Source of the DNA: Hymenobacter sp. APR13
GTDB lineage: Bacteria > Bacteroidota > Bacteroidia > Cytophagales > Hymenobacteraceae
Direction: 5' to 3'
Assembly: GCF_000737515.1 (NCBI RefSeq)
Contig: NZ_CP006587.1
Location: forward strand, 620,001-684,000
Length of the DNA stretch: 64,000 bases
The position numbers and the translations under genes are program-made. The notes under the pieces are model-generated. The model had not been told where the DNA came from. It did no database searches and was given only the letters and a program-made list of their open reading frames with translations. This document shows positions 44,101 through 51,091 of this stretch, one piece after another. Within the stretch, counting starts at the first letter, position 1; the number at the start of each line of letters is the position of its first letter.

Positions 44101-44390
44101 ACGGCGCAGTTCAGGGCCGTCTGGCCGCCGAAGGCCACCAGAATTCCGTCGGGCTGCTCTTTTTTGATGACCTCCTCCACGAAGTAGGGCGTCACGGGCA
44201 GGAAGTACACGTCGTCGGCAATGTTGTCCGACGTCTGCACGGTGGCAATGTTGGGGTTGATGAGGATGGTGCGGATGCCTTCCTCCTTCAGCGCCTTAAG
44301 GGCCTGCGAACCGGAATAGTCGAACTCCCCGGCCTCGCCAATTTTGAGCGCGCCGGAACCAAGGATGAGAACTTTGTTGGGTTTTTCCAT
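41160..44390 (-). CDS. carB: Carbamoyl-phosphate synthase large subunit
   Basis: A 1076-residue enzyme that makes carbamoyl phosphate from bicarbonate, ammonia from CarA, and two ATP. It contains two ATP-grasp halves (opening [20 protein letters not shown]; second half [20 protein letters not shown]) and a C-terminal regulatory domain. The product feeds pyrimidine (PyrB) and arginine (ArgF') synthesis, both encoded nearby. The ATG at 44390 is chosen because the longer frame only adds residues from the repeat upstream. The stop TAG is part of a GATGTAGAGACGC repeat. carA is the next gene upstream. Confidence 0.97.
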   Translation of the reverse strand: [1076 protein letters not shown]

Positions 44391-44404
44391 CAGTGGAAAA
44401 GCGG

Positions 44405-44511
44405 GATGTAGAGACGCATAATTGCGTCTCAATCGTTGCTGATGTTATTTAAGCCGGACGAGCCGGTACTATTCGTTCTGACGGGAGACGCAAGGATGCG
44501 TCTCTACATCG
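44405..44511. repeat. Pair of GATGTAGAGACGC palindromes between carA and carB
   Basis: First element 44405-44434: GATGTAGAGACGCATAAT then TGCGTCTCAATC. Second, inverted, 44485-44511: GAGACGCAAGGATGCGTC then TCTACATCG. The carA stop codon TAG (44504-44506, minus strand) lies in the second. A third copy of the core overlaps the carB stop at 41155-41166. Confidence 0.88.
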
Positions 44512-45586
44512 TAGTGGTCTTATATTCTGCTACCGCCTTTAGGAAGTCATCAAACAGAAACTCCGTATCCTGCGGGCCGCCGGCGGCTTCGGGGTGGAAC
44601 TGGGTGGAGAAGAACGGCTTGGTTTTGTGCTTGATGCCTTCGCAGGTGCCGTCGTTGAGGTTCTCGAACAGCATGTTCCACTCGGCGGGCAGGGTAGCGG
44701 TGTCCACTGCAAATCCGTGGTTCTGGCTGGTGATGTAGCAGCGCTGGGTGCCGGTGAGCTTCACGGGCTGGTTGTGGCTGCGGTGGCCGTATTTCAGCTT
44801 GAAGGTGTCGCCGCCTGCCGCCAGGCCCATGAGCTGGCTGCCCAGGCAGATGCCGAAAATCGGCTTGTCCTGTTGCAGGGCTTTCTGGAGGTTCTGGATG
44901 GTGGCCTCGCACATTTTGGGGTCGCCGGGGCCGTTGCTCAGGAACAGGCCGTCGTAATCGAGGGTCGTGAAATCGTAGTCCCAGGGCACCCGAATCAGCT
45001 CCACGTCGCGCTCCAGGAAGCAGCGGATGATGTTGGTTTTGGTGCCGCAGTCCACGAGCACGATTTTGTGCTGGCCGTGGCCGTAGTGCTGCACGCCGGC
45101 CGGGCTCACCTGCGCCACCAGGTTTTCGAGGTTGGGGTCGTGCAGGGGCACGTCGGTTTCGGCCACAATTTTGCCCAGCATGGCGCCTTTCTCGCGCAAC
45201 TTCTTGGTGAGCATGCGGGTATCGACGCCGAAAATGCCGGGAATGTTGTACTCCTTCAGCCAGTCGCCGAGGCTTTTGGCGGCGTTCCAGTGGCTGTGCT
45301 CCTCGGAGTAGTAGTTCACCACCAGCCCGGCAATGTGAATCTTATCCGACTCAAAAATCCGGGAAACCGACTCGTAGAGCTCCTCGCCGGGCACGCCGTA
45401 GTTGCCCACCATGGGGTAGGTAAGCACCAGAATCTGGCCGGCGAAGGACGGATCGGTGAGGTTTTCGGGGTAGCCGGTCATGGCCGTGCTGAACACCACT
45501 TCGCCCGCGGCGGAGGTGAAGGCGCCGAAGGACTGACCTTCGATTTCGGTGCCGTCTTCGAGGATAAGTTTTACTGTTTGATCCAT
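44504..45586 (-). CDS. carA: Carbamoyl-phosphate synthase small subunit (glutaminase)
   Basis: A 360-residue class-I glutamine amidotransferase that supplies ammonia to CarB. The catalytic cysteine is in FGICLGSQLMGLAAGG and the His/Glu pair in FHPEAAGGPQD. The N-terminal CPSase domain opens MDQTVKLILEDGTEIEGQSF. Length is normal. carB follows 113 bp downstream. Its start lies 8 bp after the big inverted repeat 45594-45756, which therefore forms part of its leader. The last codons (ACG ATG TAG) run into a repeat element. Confidence 0.97.
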   Translation of the reverse strand: MDQTVKLILEDGTEIEGQSFGAFTSAAGEVVFSTAMTGYPENLTDPSFAGQILVLTYPMVGNYGVPGEELYESVSRIFESDKIHIAGLVVNYYSEEHSHWNAAKSLGDWLKEYNIPGIFGVDTRMLTKKLREKGAMLGKIVAETDVPLHDPNLENLVAQVSPAGVQHYGHGQHKIVLVDCGTKTNIIRCFLERDVELIRVPWDYDFTTLDYDGLFLSNGPGDPKMCEATIQNLQKALQQDKPIFGICLGSQLMGLAAGGDTFKLKYGHRSHNQPVKLTGTQRCYITSQNHGFAVDTATLPAEWNMLFENLNDGTCEGIKHKTKPFFSTQFHPEAAGGPQDTEFLFDDFLKAVAEYKTTTM

Positions 45587-45593
45587 ACGATTG

Positions 45594-45756
45594 GCCTCAC
45601 CCCCTAGCCCCCTCTCCTGCAGAGAGGGGGAACTAGTTTCTAGTTTTTAGGCTAGAATCTTCGGCTGGTGATGAGGTGTAAAAGGGTTAGTTGGAAACTA
45701 CTTTTTTAGAGCCAGTTCCCCCTCTCCTTTTCGGAGAGGGGGCTAGGGGGTGAGGC
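45594..45756. repeat. 163-bp inverted repeat of the CCCCTAGCCCC type between purK and carA
   Basis: The left arm GCCTCACCCCCTAGCCCC... and the right arm ...GGGGCTAGGGGGTGAGGC pair at the ends, and each arm holds its own small hairpin (CTCTCCTGCAGAGAG; CTCTCCTTTTCGGAGAG). The middle (about 45640-45700) is unrelated. Shorter relatives lie at 50980 and 58172. Confidence 0.92.
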
Positions 45757-45774
45757 ACACCGCCCAAACGGCAG

Positions 45775-47022
45775 CTAGATGTCGTCCTGGCCCGGCAGGC
45801 CCAGCAGCGCGGCCGCTTGGCGCGCCACGGTTCGGACGCCTTCCACCGTCGGGCCGGTGATGGTCAGGTGGCCCATTTTGCGGCCGGTGCGGGCCTGCTG
45901 CTTGCCGTAGAGGTGCAGGTGCGCGCCCGGCAGCGCCAGCACGGCGGTCCAGTCGGGCTCCTGCTGCTGGCCCTGGGCATCCAGCCACACGTCGCCGAGC
46001 AGGTTGAGCATGATGGCCGGGGAGTGCTGGCGGGGCGGCAGCAAGGGCAGGCCCGCCATGGTGTGCACCTGCAGGTCGAACTGCGAGGCGTCGCAGGCAT
46101 CTAGGGTGTAGTGGCCGCTGTTGTGGGGGCGCGGGGCCATTTCGTTTACCACCAGGCCGCCGTGCGCACTGCCATCGGCTACCACAAAAAACTCCATGCA
46201 CAGCACCCCCACGTAGCCGATATGCCCGGCAATGGCCACGGCGGCGGCGCGGGCCTGCTCGGCCAAAGCCGGCGGCACCGCGCCTTCGTAGGCGTGCGTC
46301 ACGGCCAGAATGCCGGCCACGTGCACGTTGCGCTGGGGCGCGAAGCTCACTACCTGCCCGTCCCAGCCGCGCGCCACCAGCACCGAGCATTCGGCCGTGA
46401 GCGGCAGCATCTTTTCCAGCACGCAGGCCACGCCGCCCAGCTCCGCCCAGGCGGCGGCCAGCTCCTCCGCGGTTTTCACCCGGATCTGGCCCTTGCCGTC
46501 GTAGCCAAGGCGCGCCGTTTTCAGGATGCCGGGCAGCAGATCGGGCCGCTCAGTTGTCACGGTCTGCAGCTGGGCTTCCGTCTCCAGCACGGCGTAGGGC
46601 GCGCACGTCACCCCCGACACAGCGGCGCAGGCCGCGAAGTGGGCTTTTTCCTCGATGCGGTCCTGGGCAATGGCTACGGCGGCCGCGGCCGGCGCCACGG
46701 GGCGGGCCTGGGCCAGCGTGTGCAGCACTGCGGCGGGCACGTTTTCAAACTCGGTGGTGATGGCCTGGCACAAATCCGTGAGCTGCGCCAACCCGGTCGG
46801 GTCGTCGTAGTTGGTCTGGATGTGGTGGTGGCTCACCAGCCCGGCGGGGCTTTGCGCGTCGGGTTCCAGCACGGCGGTGCGGTAACCCAGGCGCTGGGCC
46901 GCGTGCACCAGCATGCGGCCCAGCTGGCCGCCGCCCAGCACGCCCAGCGTGGCCGGCCGGCCGGCAGCGTCGGTGCTGCCGGGGAAAACGGGCGTTAGTG
47001 CCACTTGCGGTTCGTGGCTCAT
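45775..47022 (-). CDS. purK: 5-(carboxyamino)imidazole ribonucleotide synthase
   Basis: A 415-residue ATP-grasp enzyme that makes N5-CAIR from AIR, bicarbonate and ATP in purine synthesis. Motifs are [20 protein letters not shown] (dinucleotide-like N-terminus), [20 protein letters not shown] (ATP-grasp loop), [10 protein letters not shown] and [14 protein letters not shown]. It overlaps purE by four bases (ATGA), typical translational coupling. Its 3' end faces the inverted repeat before carA. Confidence 0.96.
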   Translation of the reverse strand: MSHEPQVALTPVFPGSTDAAGRPATLGVLGGGQLGRMLVHAAQRLGYRTAVLEPDAQSPAGLVSHHHIQTNYDDPTGLAQLTDLCQAITTEFENVPAAVLHTLAQARPVAPAAAAVAIAQDRIEEKAHFAACAAVSGVTCAPYAVLETEAQLQTVTTERPDLLPGILKTARLGYDGKGQIRVKTAEELAAAWAELGGVACVLEKMLPLTAECSVLVARGWDGQVVSFAPQRNVHVAGILAVTHAYEGAVPPALAEQARAAAVAIAGHIGYVGVLCMEFFVVADGSAHGGLVVNEMAPRPHNSGHYTLDACDASQFDLQVHTMAGLPLLPPRQHSPAIMLNLLGDVWLDAQGQQQEPDWTAVLALPGAHLHLYGKQQARTGRKMGHLTITGPTVEGVRTVARQAAALLGLPGQDDI

Positions 47023-47537
47023 ACGGGCAGCGTCATGGCCCGGGCGGCTTCGGTTTGCTCGGCCCGGAAGGTGTGAAGTTGGGCGGCCAGGCGGGCATCG
47101 TGCAGGGCCAGCTGGCTCACGGCAAACAGCGCCGCGTTGGCGGCCCCGGCCTCGCCGATGGCAAACGTGGCGACGGGAATTCCTTTCGGCATCTGCACGA
47201 TGCTGTGCAGCGAATCGACGCCCTGCAGGTGGCGGCTGGCCACGGGCACGCCCAGCACGGGCACGGTGGTTTTAGCGGCCAGCATGCCCGGCAGGTGGGC
47301 CGCGCCGCCCGCGCCGGCAATGATGGCCTGCAGGCCCCGCGGCCCAGCCTGCTCGGCGTAGGCAAACAGGTCGTCGGGCATGCGGTGGGCCGACACCACG
47401 CGGGCCTCGTGGGCTACGCCAAACTGCGTGAGAATCTGCACAGCGTGCTTCATGGTTTCCCAGTCGCTGCTGGAGCCCATCACCACACCCACCAGGGGCT
47501 GGTCGGCGGCGGGAGTATCGGAGGAAGGTGTATTCAT
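47019..47537 (-). CDS. purE: 5-(carboxyamino)imidazole ribonucleotide mutase
   Basis: A 172-residue class-I PurE that converts N5-CAIR, made by PurK, into CAIR. Marks are [49 protein letters not shown] and [15 protein letters not shown]. The overlap with purK and the shared pathway make a two-gene operon. A half-palindrome at 47551 lies in its leader. Confidence 0.97.
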   Translation of the reverse strand: MNTPSSDTPAADQPLVGVVMGSSSDWETMKHAVQILTQFGVAHEARVVSAHRMPDDLFAYAEQAGPRGLQAIIAGAGGAAHLPGMLAAKTTVPVLGVPVASRHLQGVDSLHSIVQMPKGIPVATFAIGEAGAANAALFAVSQLALHDARLAAQLHTFRAEQTEAARAMTLPV

Positions 47538-47550
47538 TGAAGTTATTTAG

Positions 47551-47590
47551 TCGTCATGCTGAGTGAAGTCGAAGCATCTCTACTGCTTCG
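47551..47590. repeat. Half-copy of the GTCATGCTGAG palindrome
   Basis: TCGTCATGCTGAGTGAAGTC then GAAGCATCTCTACTGCTTCG, one arm without an inverse partner, 13 bp upstream of the purE start codon. Together with 40496 this gives two half-copies in the leaders of biosynthetic genes. Confidence 0.85.
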
Positions 47591-47618
47591 CTGGAGTCTG
47601 CTGTTCCACATTGGCAGG

Positions 47619-48119
47619 TCAATGGCTTGGTATATCCAGCCTGTTTTTCAATTCCCTGCTGGCATTCAGATACAGCTTGTTGAACGAGCAGGTGCAGTTA
47701 CCGATTGGGGTGCCCCCAGAATTCCTGAACTCAATGGCCCAGGAAATATCCTCGATTTCAACCTCGCCCATCAGTCTCACTTTTAATCCATTTTGAAACC
47801 CAAGTATCAGCGTGCCTTCGTGTTCTTCTTCAACACTCTGAATTTGAGCCTGTGTTAGCAGACCCATCAGAAAAACTCTGGCCGGCTCCTCCGGACCGTT
47901 GTTGTTTTCAATGTTGAACGGAAATGAATGCACCCACCTATTCCATTCCACTTTATCGGCCAACTCAATGTCACTGAGGGTTAAATAGGCGCTGAGGCCA
48001 AGTTTATCGTTGAAAAGCTCGCACTCGAAAGCAGTAACATAGTATTTGAATCCGGTGTAGTAGGCGCCAACAAGTGCTGTTTTCAGTGCGCTTAGTATCT
48101 CGCCTTTATCCGTTGTCAT
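47619..48119 (-). CDS. Protein of unknown function, AT-richer than neighbours
   Basis: A 166-residue cytoplasmic protein with no signal. It is acidic and beta-rich in its C-terminal half (GTLILGFQNGLKVRLMGEVE; DISWAIEFRNSGGTPIGNCT). I recognise no family; the size and acidity resemble immunity proteins of polymorphic toxin systems, but no toxin gene is near, so this is only a possibility. Base composition is visibly more AT-rich than purE and pyrC on either side. Palindromes lie on both sides (47551, 48141). Confidence 0.6.
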   Translation of the reverse strand: MTTDKGEILSALKTALVGAYYTGFKYYVTAFECELFNDKLGLSAYLTLSDIELADKVEWNRWVHSFPFNIENNNGPEEPARVFLMGLLTQAQIQSVEEEHEGTLILGFQNGLKVRLMGEVEIEDISWAIEFRNSGGTPIGNCTCSFNKLYLNASRELKNRLDIPSH

Positions 48120-48140
48120 GGCTACCGAAATGCTCGTTAC

Positions 48141-48192
48141 GTGTCATGCCGATGCTTCATCAGGTGAATGCCAGATGAAGCATGACGTTCTG
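48141..48192. repeat. Palindrome, short GTCATGC/GATGAAGCATGAC form
   Basis: GTGTCATGCCGATGCTTCATC pairs with GATGAAGCATGACGTTC around a 12-base loop. It lies between the AT-richer gene at 47619 and pyrC, and is a deletion form of the 31351/58060 family. Confidence 0.8.
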
Positions 48193-48204
48193 TAGTGCGA
48201 CCAG

Positions 48205-49503
48205 CTAGCCGACGGCTACCGTGGCTTCCCGCTCCAGCAGGATTTCCGAACCCAGTACCACCATATCCACCCGGCCTTGCAGCGTCTGGTTGATGAAGGG
48301 CGTGTTCTGGGACTTGGACTTCATGAACTCCCGGGTGAAGGTGGTTTCGGCTTCCGTATCGAACAGCAGGCACTCGGCCGGCTGGCCGACTTCAATGGTA
48401 GGCACCGGCAGGCCCATCAGGCGGCGGGGCTCGGCCGAGTACCGCTTCACCACCAAATCCCACCCGAATTTCTCCGTCCGCACGAAGAAGTGGTAGAGCG
48501 ACACCAGGGCCGTTTCCAGGCCGGTGATGCCGTTGGGGGCGCTGATGAAGTCCTGGGCTTTTTCGAAGGGCGTGTGCGGGGCGTGGTCGGTGGCAATGAG
48601 GTCGAATACGCCCTCCTTGAGCCCTTCGAGCAGCGCGTCACAATCTTCCTGGGTGCGCAGCGGCGGGTTCATCTTGTAGTTGGTGTCGTAGTCGCCGATG
48701 TGCTCCTCGGTGAACAGCAGGTGGTGCGGGGCCACCTCGGCCGTCACCTTCACGTCGCCGCGCGACTTCCACCACTTAATGGTTTCCATACCCATCTTGC
48801 TGGACACGTGCTGGATGTGCACGTGTGCCCCCGCCGCCCGGGCCAGCCGGATATCCCGGTCGATGATGATTTCTTCGGCGCAGGCCGGCGAGCCTTTGAT
48901 GCCGAGCCGGTAGCTCATCACGCCTTCGTTGAGGGCGCGCGGCCCGGCCAGCTCCGGCACCTCGCAGTGGCTGGCGAAGAACATCCCGAACTCGGTGGCA
49001 TACTGCATGGCCCGCAGCAGCACGGCCGGGTCGTTGGTGGTGTCGCCGTCGTCGGTCAGCATGGTCACCCCGAGCAGGCGCATCCCGTCGATTTCGGCCA
49101 GCTCCTTGCCCGCCCGGTCCTTGGTGACGCAGCCGGACGTGTACACCGGAATCCGGGACTTGCGGGCGGCGCTTTCCAGCACCGTGGACACCACCGCCGC
49201 CGAGTCGATGGCCGGACGGGTGTTGGGCATCATCACCACGCCGGTCACGCCGCCGTTGATGGCCGCTTCGCTGCCCGTGGTGATGGTTTCCTTGTTCTCG
49301 AAGCCCGGGGCGCGGAAGTGCACGTGGGCATCAAACATGGCCGGCATCAGAATGCGGCCGCGCGCGTCGATGACGCGGGCACCCTCCGGAACGGCCAGGC
49401 CGGGGCCAATTTGCTGGATGACTCCTTCGACAATCAGCACATCGCCTTCAGCAAGCACGGGGGAATTTTCGGAGGCGATGCGGGTGTTTTGGAGCAGAAT
49501 CAT
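48205..49503 (-). CDS. pyrC: Dihydroorotase (class I)
   Basis: A 432-residue amidohydrolase that closes carbamoyl-aspartate to dihydroorotate. Motifs are DAHVHFRAPGFENKE (first metal histidines), GGVTGVVMMPNTRPAID, SGCVTKDRAGKELAEI, VHIQHVSS and ATDHAPHTPFEK (third metal site and catalytic Asp). The ATG at 49503 (MILLQNTRIASENS) is chosen because earlier in-frame codons give no protein-like sequence. It follows pyrB by 77 bp and is likely co-transcribed from the pyrB attenuated promoter. Confidence 0.96.
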   Translation of the reverse strand: MILLQNTRIASENSPVLAEGDVLIVEGVIQQIGPGLAVPEGARVIDARGRILMPAMFDAHVHFRAPGFENKETITTGSEAAINGGVTGVVMMPNTRPAIDSAAVVSTVLESAARKSRIPVYTSGCVTKDRAGKELAEIDGMRLLGVTMLTDDGDTTNDPAVLLRAMQYATEFGMFFASHCEVPELAGPRALNEGVMSYRLGIKGSPACAEEIIIDRDIRLARAAGAHVHIQHVSSKMGMETIKWWKSRGDVKVTAEVAPHHLLFTEEHIGDYDTNYKMNPPLRTQEDCDALLEGLKEGVFDLIATDHAPHTPFEKAQDFISAPNGITGLETALVSLYHFFVRTEKFGWDLVVKRYSAEPRRLMGLPVPTIEVGQPAECLLFDTEAETTFTREFMKSKSQNTPFINQTLQGRVDMVVLGSEILLEREATVAVG

Positions 49504-49580
49504 GGGGAGAGAAGGGCTGTTAACGGGCAAGGGGTGGAAAGGAAATGCGGTTGGCAGGAGACGAAAAAAGCGGGCGGCGC

Positions 49581-50564
49581 TCAGGGCATAACCAGCGCCG
49601 GGGCAGCCCCGGACCGGGTGGCGTACGCCGGTTCGCGCCTGGGCAGGTCGCCGCCGGGCGTGAGCCAATTGAGCACGGCCATACGCACGGCAATGCCGTT
49701 TTCTGCCTGGTTGTTGATGAGGCTGCGCTCGTAGTCCATCACGGCGTCGCAGAGCTCCACGCCCCGGTTGACGGGGCCTGGGTGCATGATGTAGAGGCCC
49801 CGCTGGCGAATGTCCTCCAGGCGGGTGTTGGTGATGCCGTAGATGCGGTGGTACTCGCGCAGGCTCGGGAAAAACTGCACGTCCTGGCGCTCCATCTGCA
49901 CCCGCAGCAGGTACACGAAATCGGGGCCCCAGGCCATGGCTTCGTCGTAGTTGGTGAAGCGGCGAATGGAGGCCGGGCCGAACTTGGGCACTAAGGAGCC
50001 CGGCCCGAGGTAGGCCACTTCCACGCCCAGCTTCTGCAGCAGCGTGCTGGTGGAGCGCGCCACCCGCGAGTGCAGCACGTCGCCGATAATCAGCACGCGC
50101 TTGCCCCGGGGGTCAGCAAACTTCTCCTTAATAGTAAAGGCATCCAGCAACGCCTGCGTGGGGTGCTCGTGCGCCCCGTCGCCGGCGTTGATAACCGAGG
50201 CCTTGGTGAGCCGGGCAATCATGCCCGGCAGGCCCGACCGGCTGTGGCGCACGATGATGTAATCGGTGCGCATGGCCTGGAGCGTCTCAATCGTCTCGCG
50301 CACCGACTCACCCTTGGTGATGGAGGAATGGGCCACGTTGAAGTTGGTGACTTCGGCGGAGAGGCGCTTGGCGGCCACCTCGAAGGAAGAGTGTGTACGA
50401 GTGCTGGGTTCGTAGAACAGCATCAGCACCGACTTACCTTCCAAAACGGGCACCTTTTTCCCGGAGCTGATGAGCAGCTGCTTGAAGGCAGTGGACTGAT
50501 CGAGCAGGAGCTCAATTTCCTCACGCTGCAGGGAGGCGATGTCGAGCAAATCTTTACGGGCCAT
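49581..50564 (-). CDS. pyrB: Aspartate carbamoyltransferase catalytic subunit
   Basis: A 327-residue enzyme that condenses carbamoyl phosphate and aspartate, the committed step of pyrimidine synthesis. Motifs are FYEPSTRTHSSFEVAAKRL (carbamoyl-phosphate loop), HPTQALLDAFTI, RVQMERQD and MHPGPVNRGVEL. No pyrI regulatory subunit is present next to it. Its leader (50565-50830) has a promoter, a short open frame and a terminator hairpin, suggesting attenuation by UTP supply. pyrC follows. Confidence 0.97.
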   Translation of the reverse strand: MARKDLLDIASLQREEIELLLDQSTAFKQLLISSGKKVPVLEGKSVLMLFYEPSTRTHSSFEVAAKRLSAEVTNFNVAHSSITKGESVRETIETLQAMRTDYIIVRHSRSGLPGMIARLTKASVINAGDGAHEHPTQALLDAFTIKEKFADPRGKRVLIIGDVLHSRVARSTSTLLQKLGVEVAYLGPGSLVPKFGPASIRRFTNYDEAMAWGPDFVYLLRVQMERQDVQFFPSLREYHRIYGITNTRLEDIRQRGLYIMHPGPVNRGVELCDAVMDYERSLINNQAENGIAVRMAVLNWLTPGGDLPRREPAYATRSGAAPALVMP

Positions 50565-50589
50565 ACGGGTAGGAAGAAAAAGTGAACTG

Positions 50590-50769
50590 CTAGAGGAAAG
50601 CCAACGAACTCAATGGGCATAAAAAAACCGTTTCGGAATCCGAAACGGTGGCGGGGCAATACCCAGAAAAAACAACGAAAGCGACAGAAGGAAAATCAGG
50701 AAAACCGATGGTATCGAAGACCTTCCGGTCCACTCGCGGTTCCTGGTTGAGCAAGGTTCCGCGCTTCAT
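50590..50769 (-). CDS. Candidate PyrL-like leader peptide of pyrB
   Basis: A 59-codon open frame starting MKRGTLLNQEPRVDRKVFD and ending 25 bp before the pyrB start codon. It spans a pyrimidine-rich tract and the terminator hairpin 50627-50649, so ribosomes that follow RNA polymerase closely would disrupt the hairpin. In enterobacteria the 44-residue PyrL peptide of pyrBI works this way. Another ATG at 50793 is in frame but lies at the expected transcription start, so 50769 is preferred. The peptide sequence probably matters less than its translation. Confidence 0.5.
   Translation of the reverse strand: MKRGTLLNQEPRVDRKVFDTIGFPDFPSVAFVVFSGYCPATVSDSETVFLCPLSSLAFL
50621..50649 (-). terminator. 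Intrinsic terminator (attenuator) in the pyrB leader
   Basis: Perfect palindrome ACCGTTTCGGA-T-TCCGAAACGGT followed, on the minus strand, by a run of seven T. It lies between the pyrB promoter and the pyrB start codon, so it must be bypassed for expression. The transcript just before it (50664-50704) is strongly pyrimidine-rich, a good site for slow elongation at low UTP. Confidence 0.9.
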
Positions 50770-50797
50770 CAACAAGTTGTGTGCTTGAAGCATGGTG

Positions 50798-50827
50798 CAA
50801 AGCTACGGTATTGTTACGTTCGGCAAC
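50798..50827 (-). promoter_or_regulatory. Bacteroidota-type promoter of pyrB
   Basis: Read on the minus strand, GTTG (50824-50827) and TAGCTTTG (50798-50805) form the -33 and -7 boxes of TTTG-N19-21-TAnnTTTG promoters, with 18 bases between. Transcription should start near 50793, about 230 bases before the pyrB ATG, giving a long leader. Confidence 0.7.
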
Positions 50828-51091
50828 ATACCGGCGGGGCTATTTTTTTCGCGCCGCTTCGCTCAACTCGTTCGGTTATCCTGTCTGGCTGAATGCGTTA
50901 CTTTTTCTGCGGTATTCCCCCCACCGGTGTATCGGCAATCCGGGGTTTTCTACTTAGCAGGGTACTTAATCTATCGGGTGCCTCACCTCCTGGCCCCATC
51001 TCCTGCAGAGCGGGGAGCCAGACTTCATTGGTGAAAAGCTAGGCGGAGAAGTTCAACGACGAGACTCCACCTATTGCATCTCTACCCTGTT
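50828..51091. other. Intergenic region behind argD with a repeat at 50980-51021
   Basis: No gene recognised. 50980-51021 (GCCTCACCTCCTGGCCCC then ATCTCCTGCAGAGCGGGGAG) is a diverged arm of the repeat family seen at 45594-45756. The rest shows no terminator-like hairpin for argD. Confidence 0.5.

Noticed and set aside
48277..49734. Plus-strand open frame opposite pyrC
   Set aside because: Antisense to a well-conserved enzyme; no motif, no signal and no promoter.
50565..50830. PyrR-binding leader of the Bacillus type
   Set aside because: I see no PyrR consensus or antiterminator pair, and no pyrR gene is in the window; the translated-leader model fits better.
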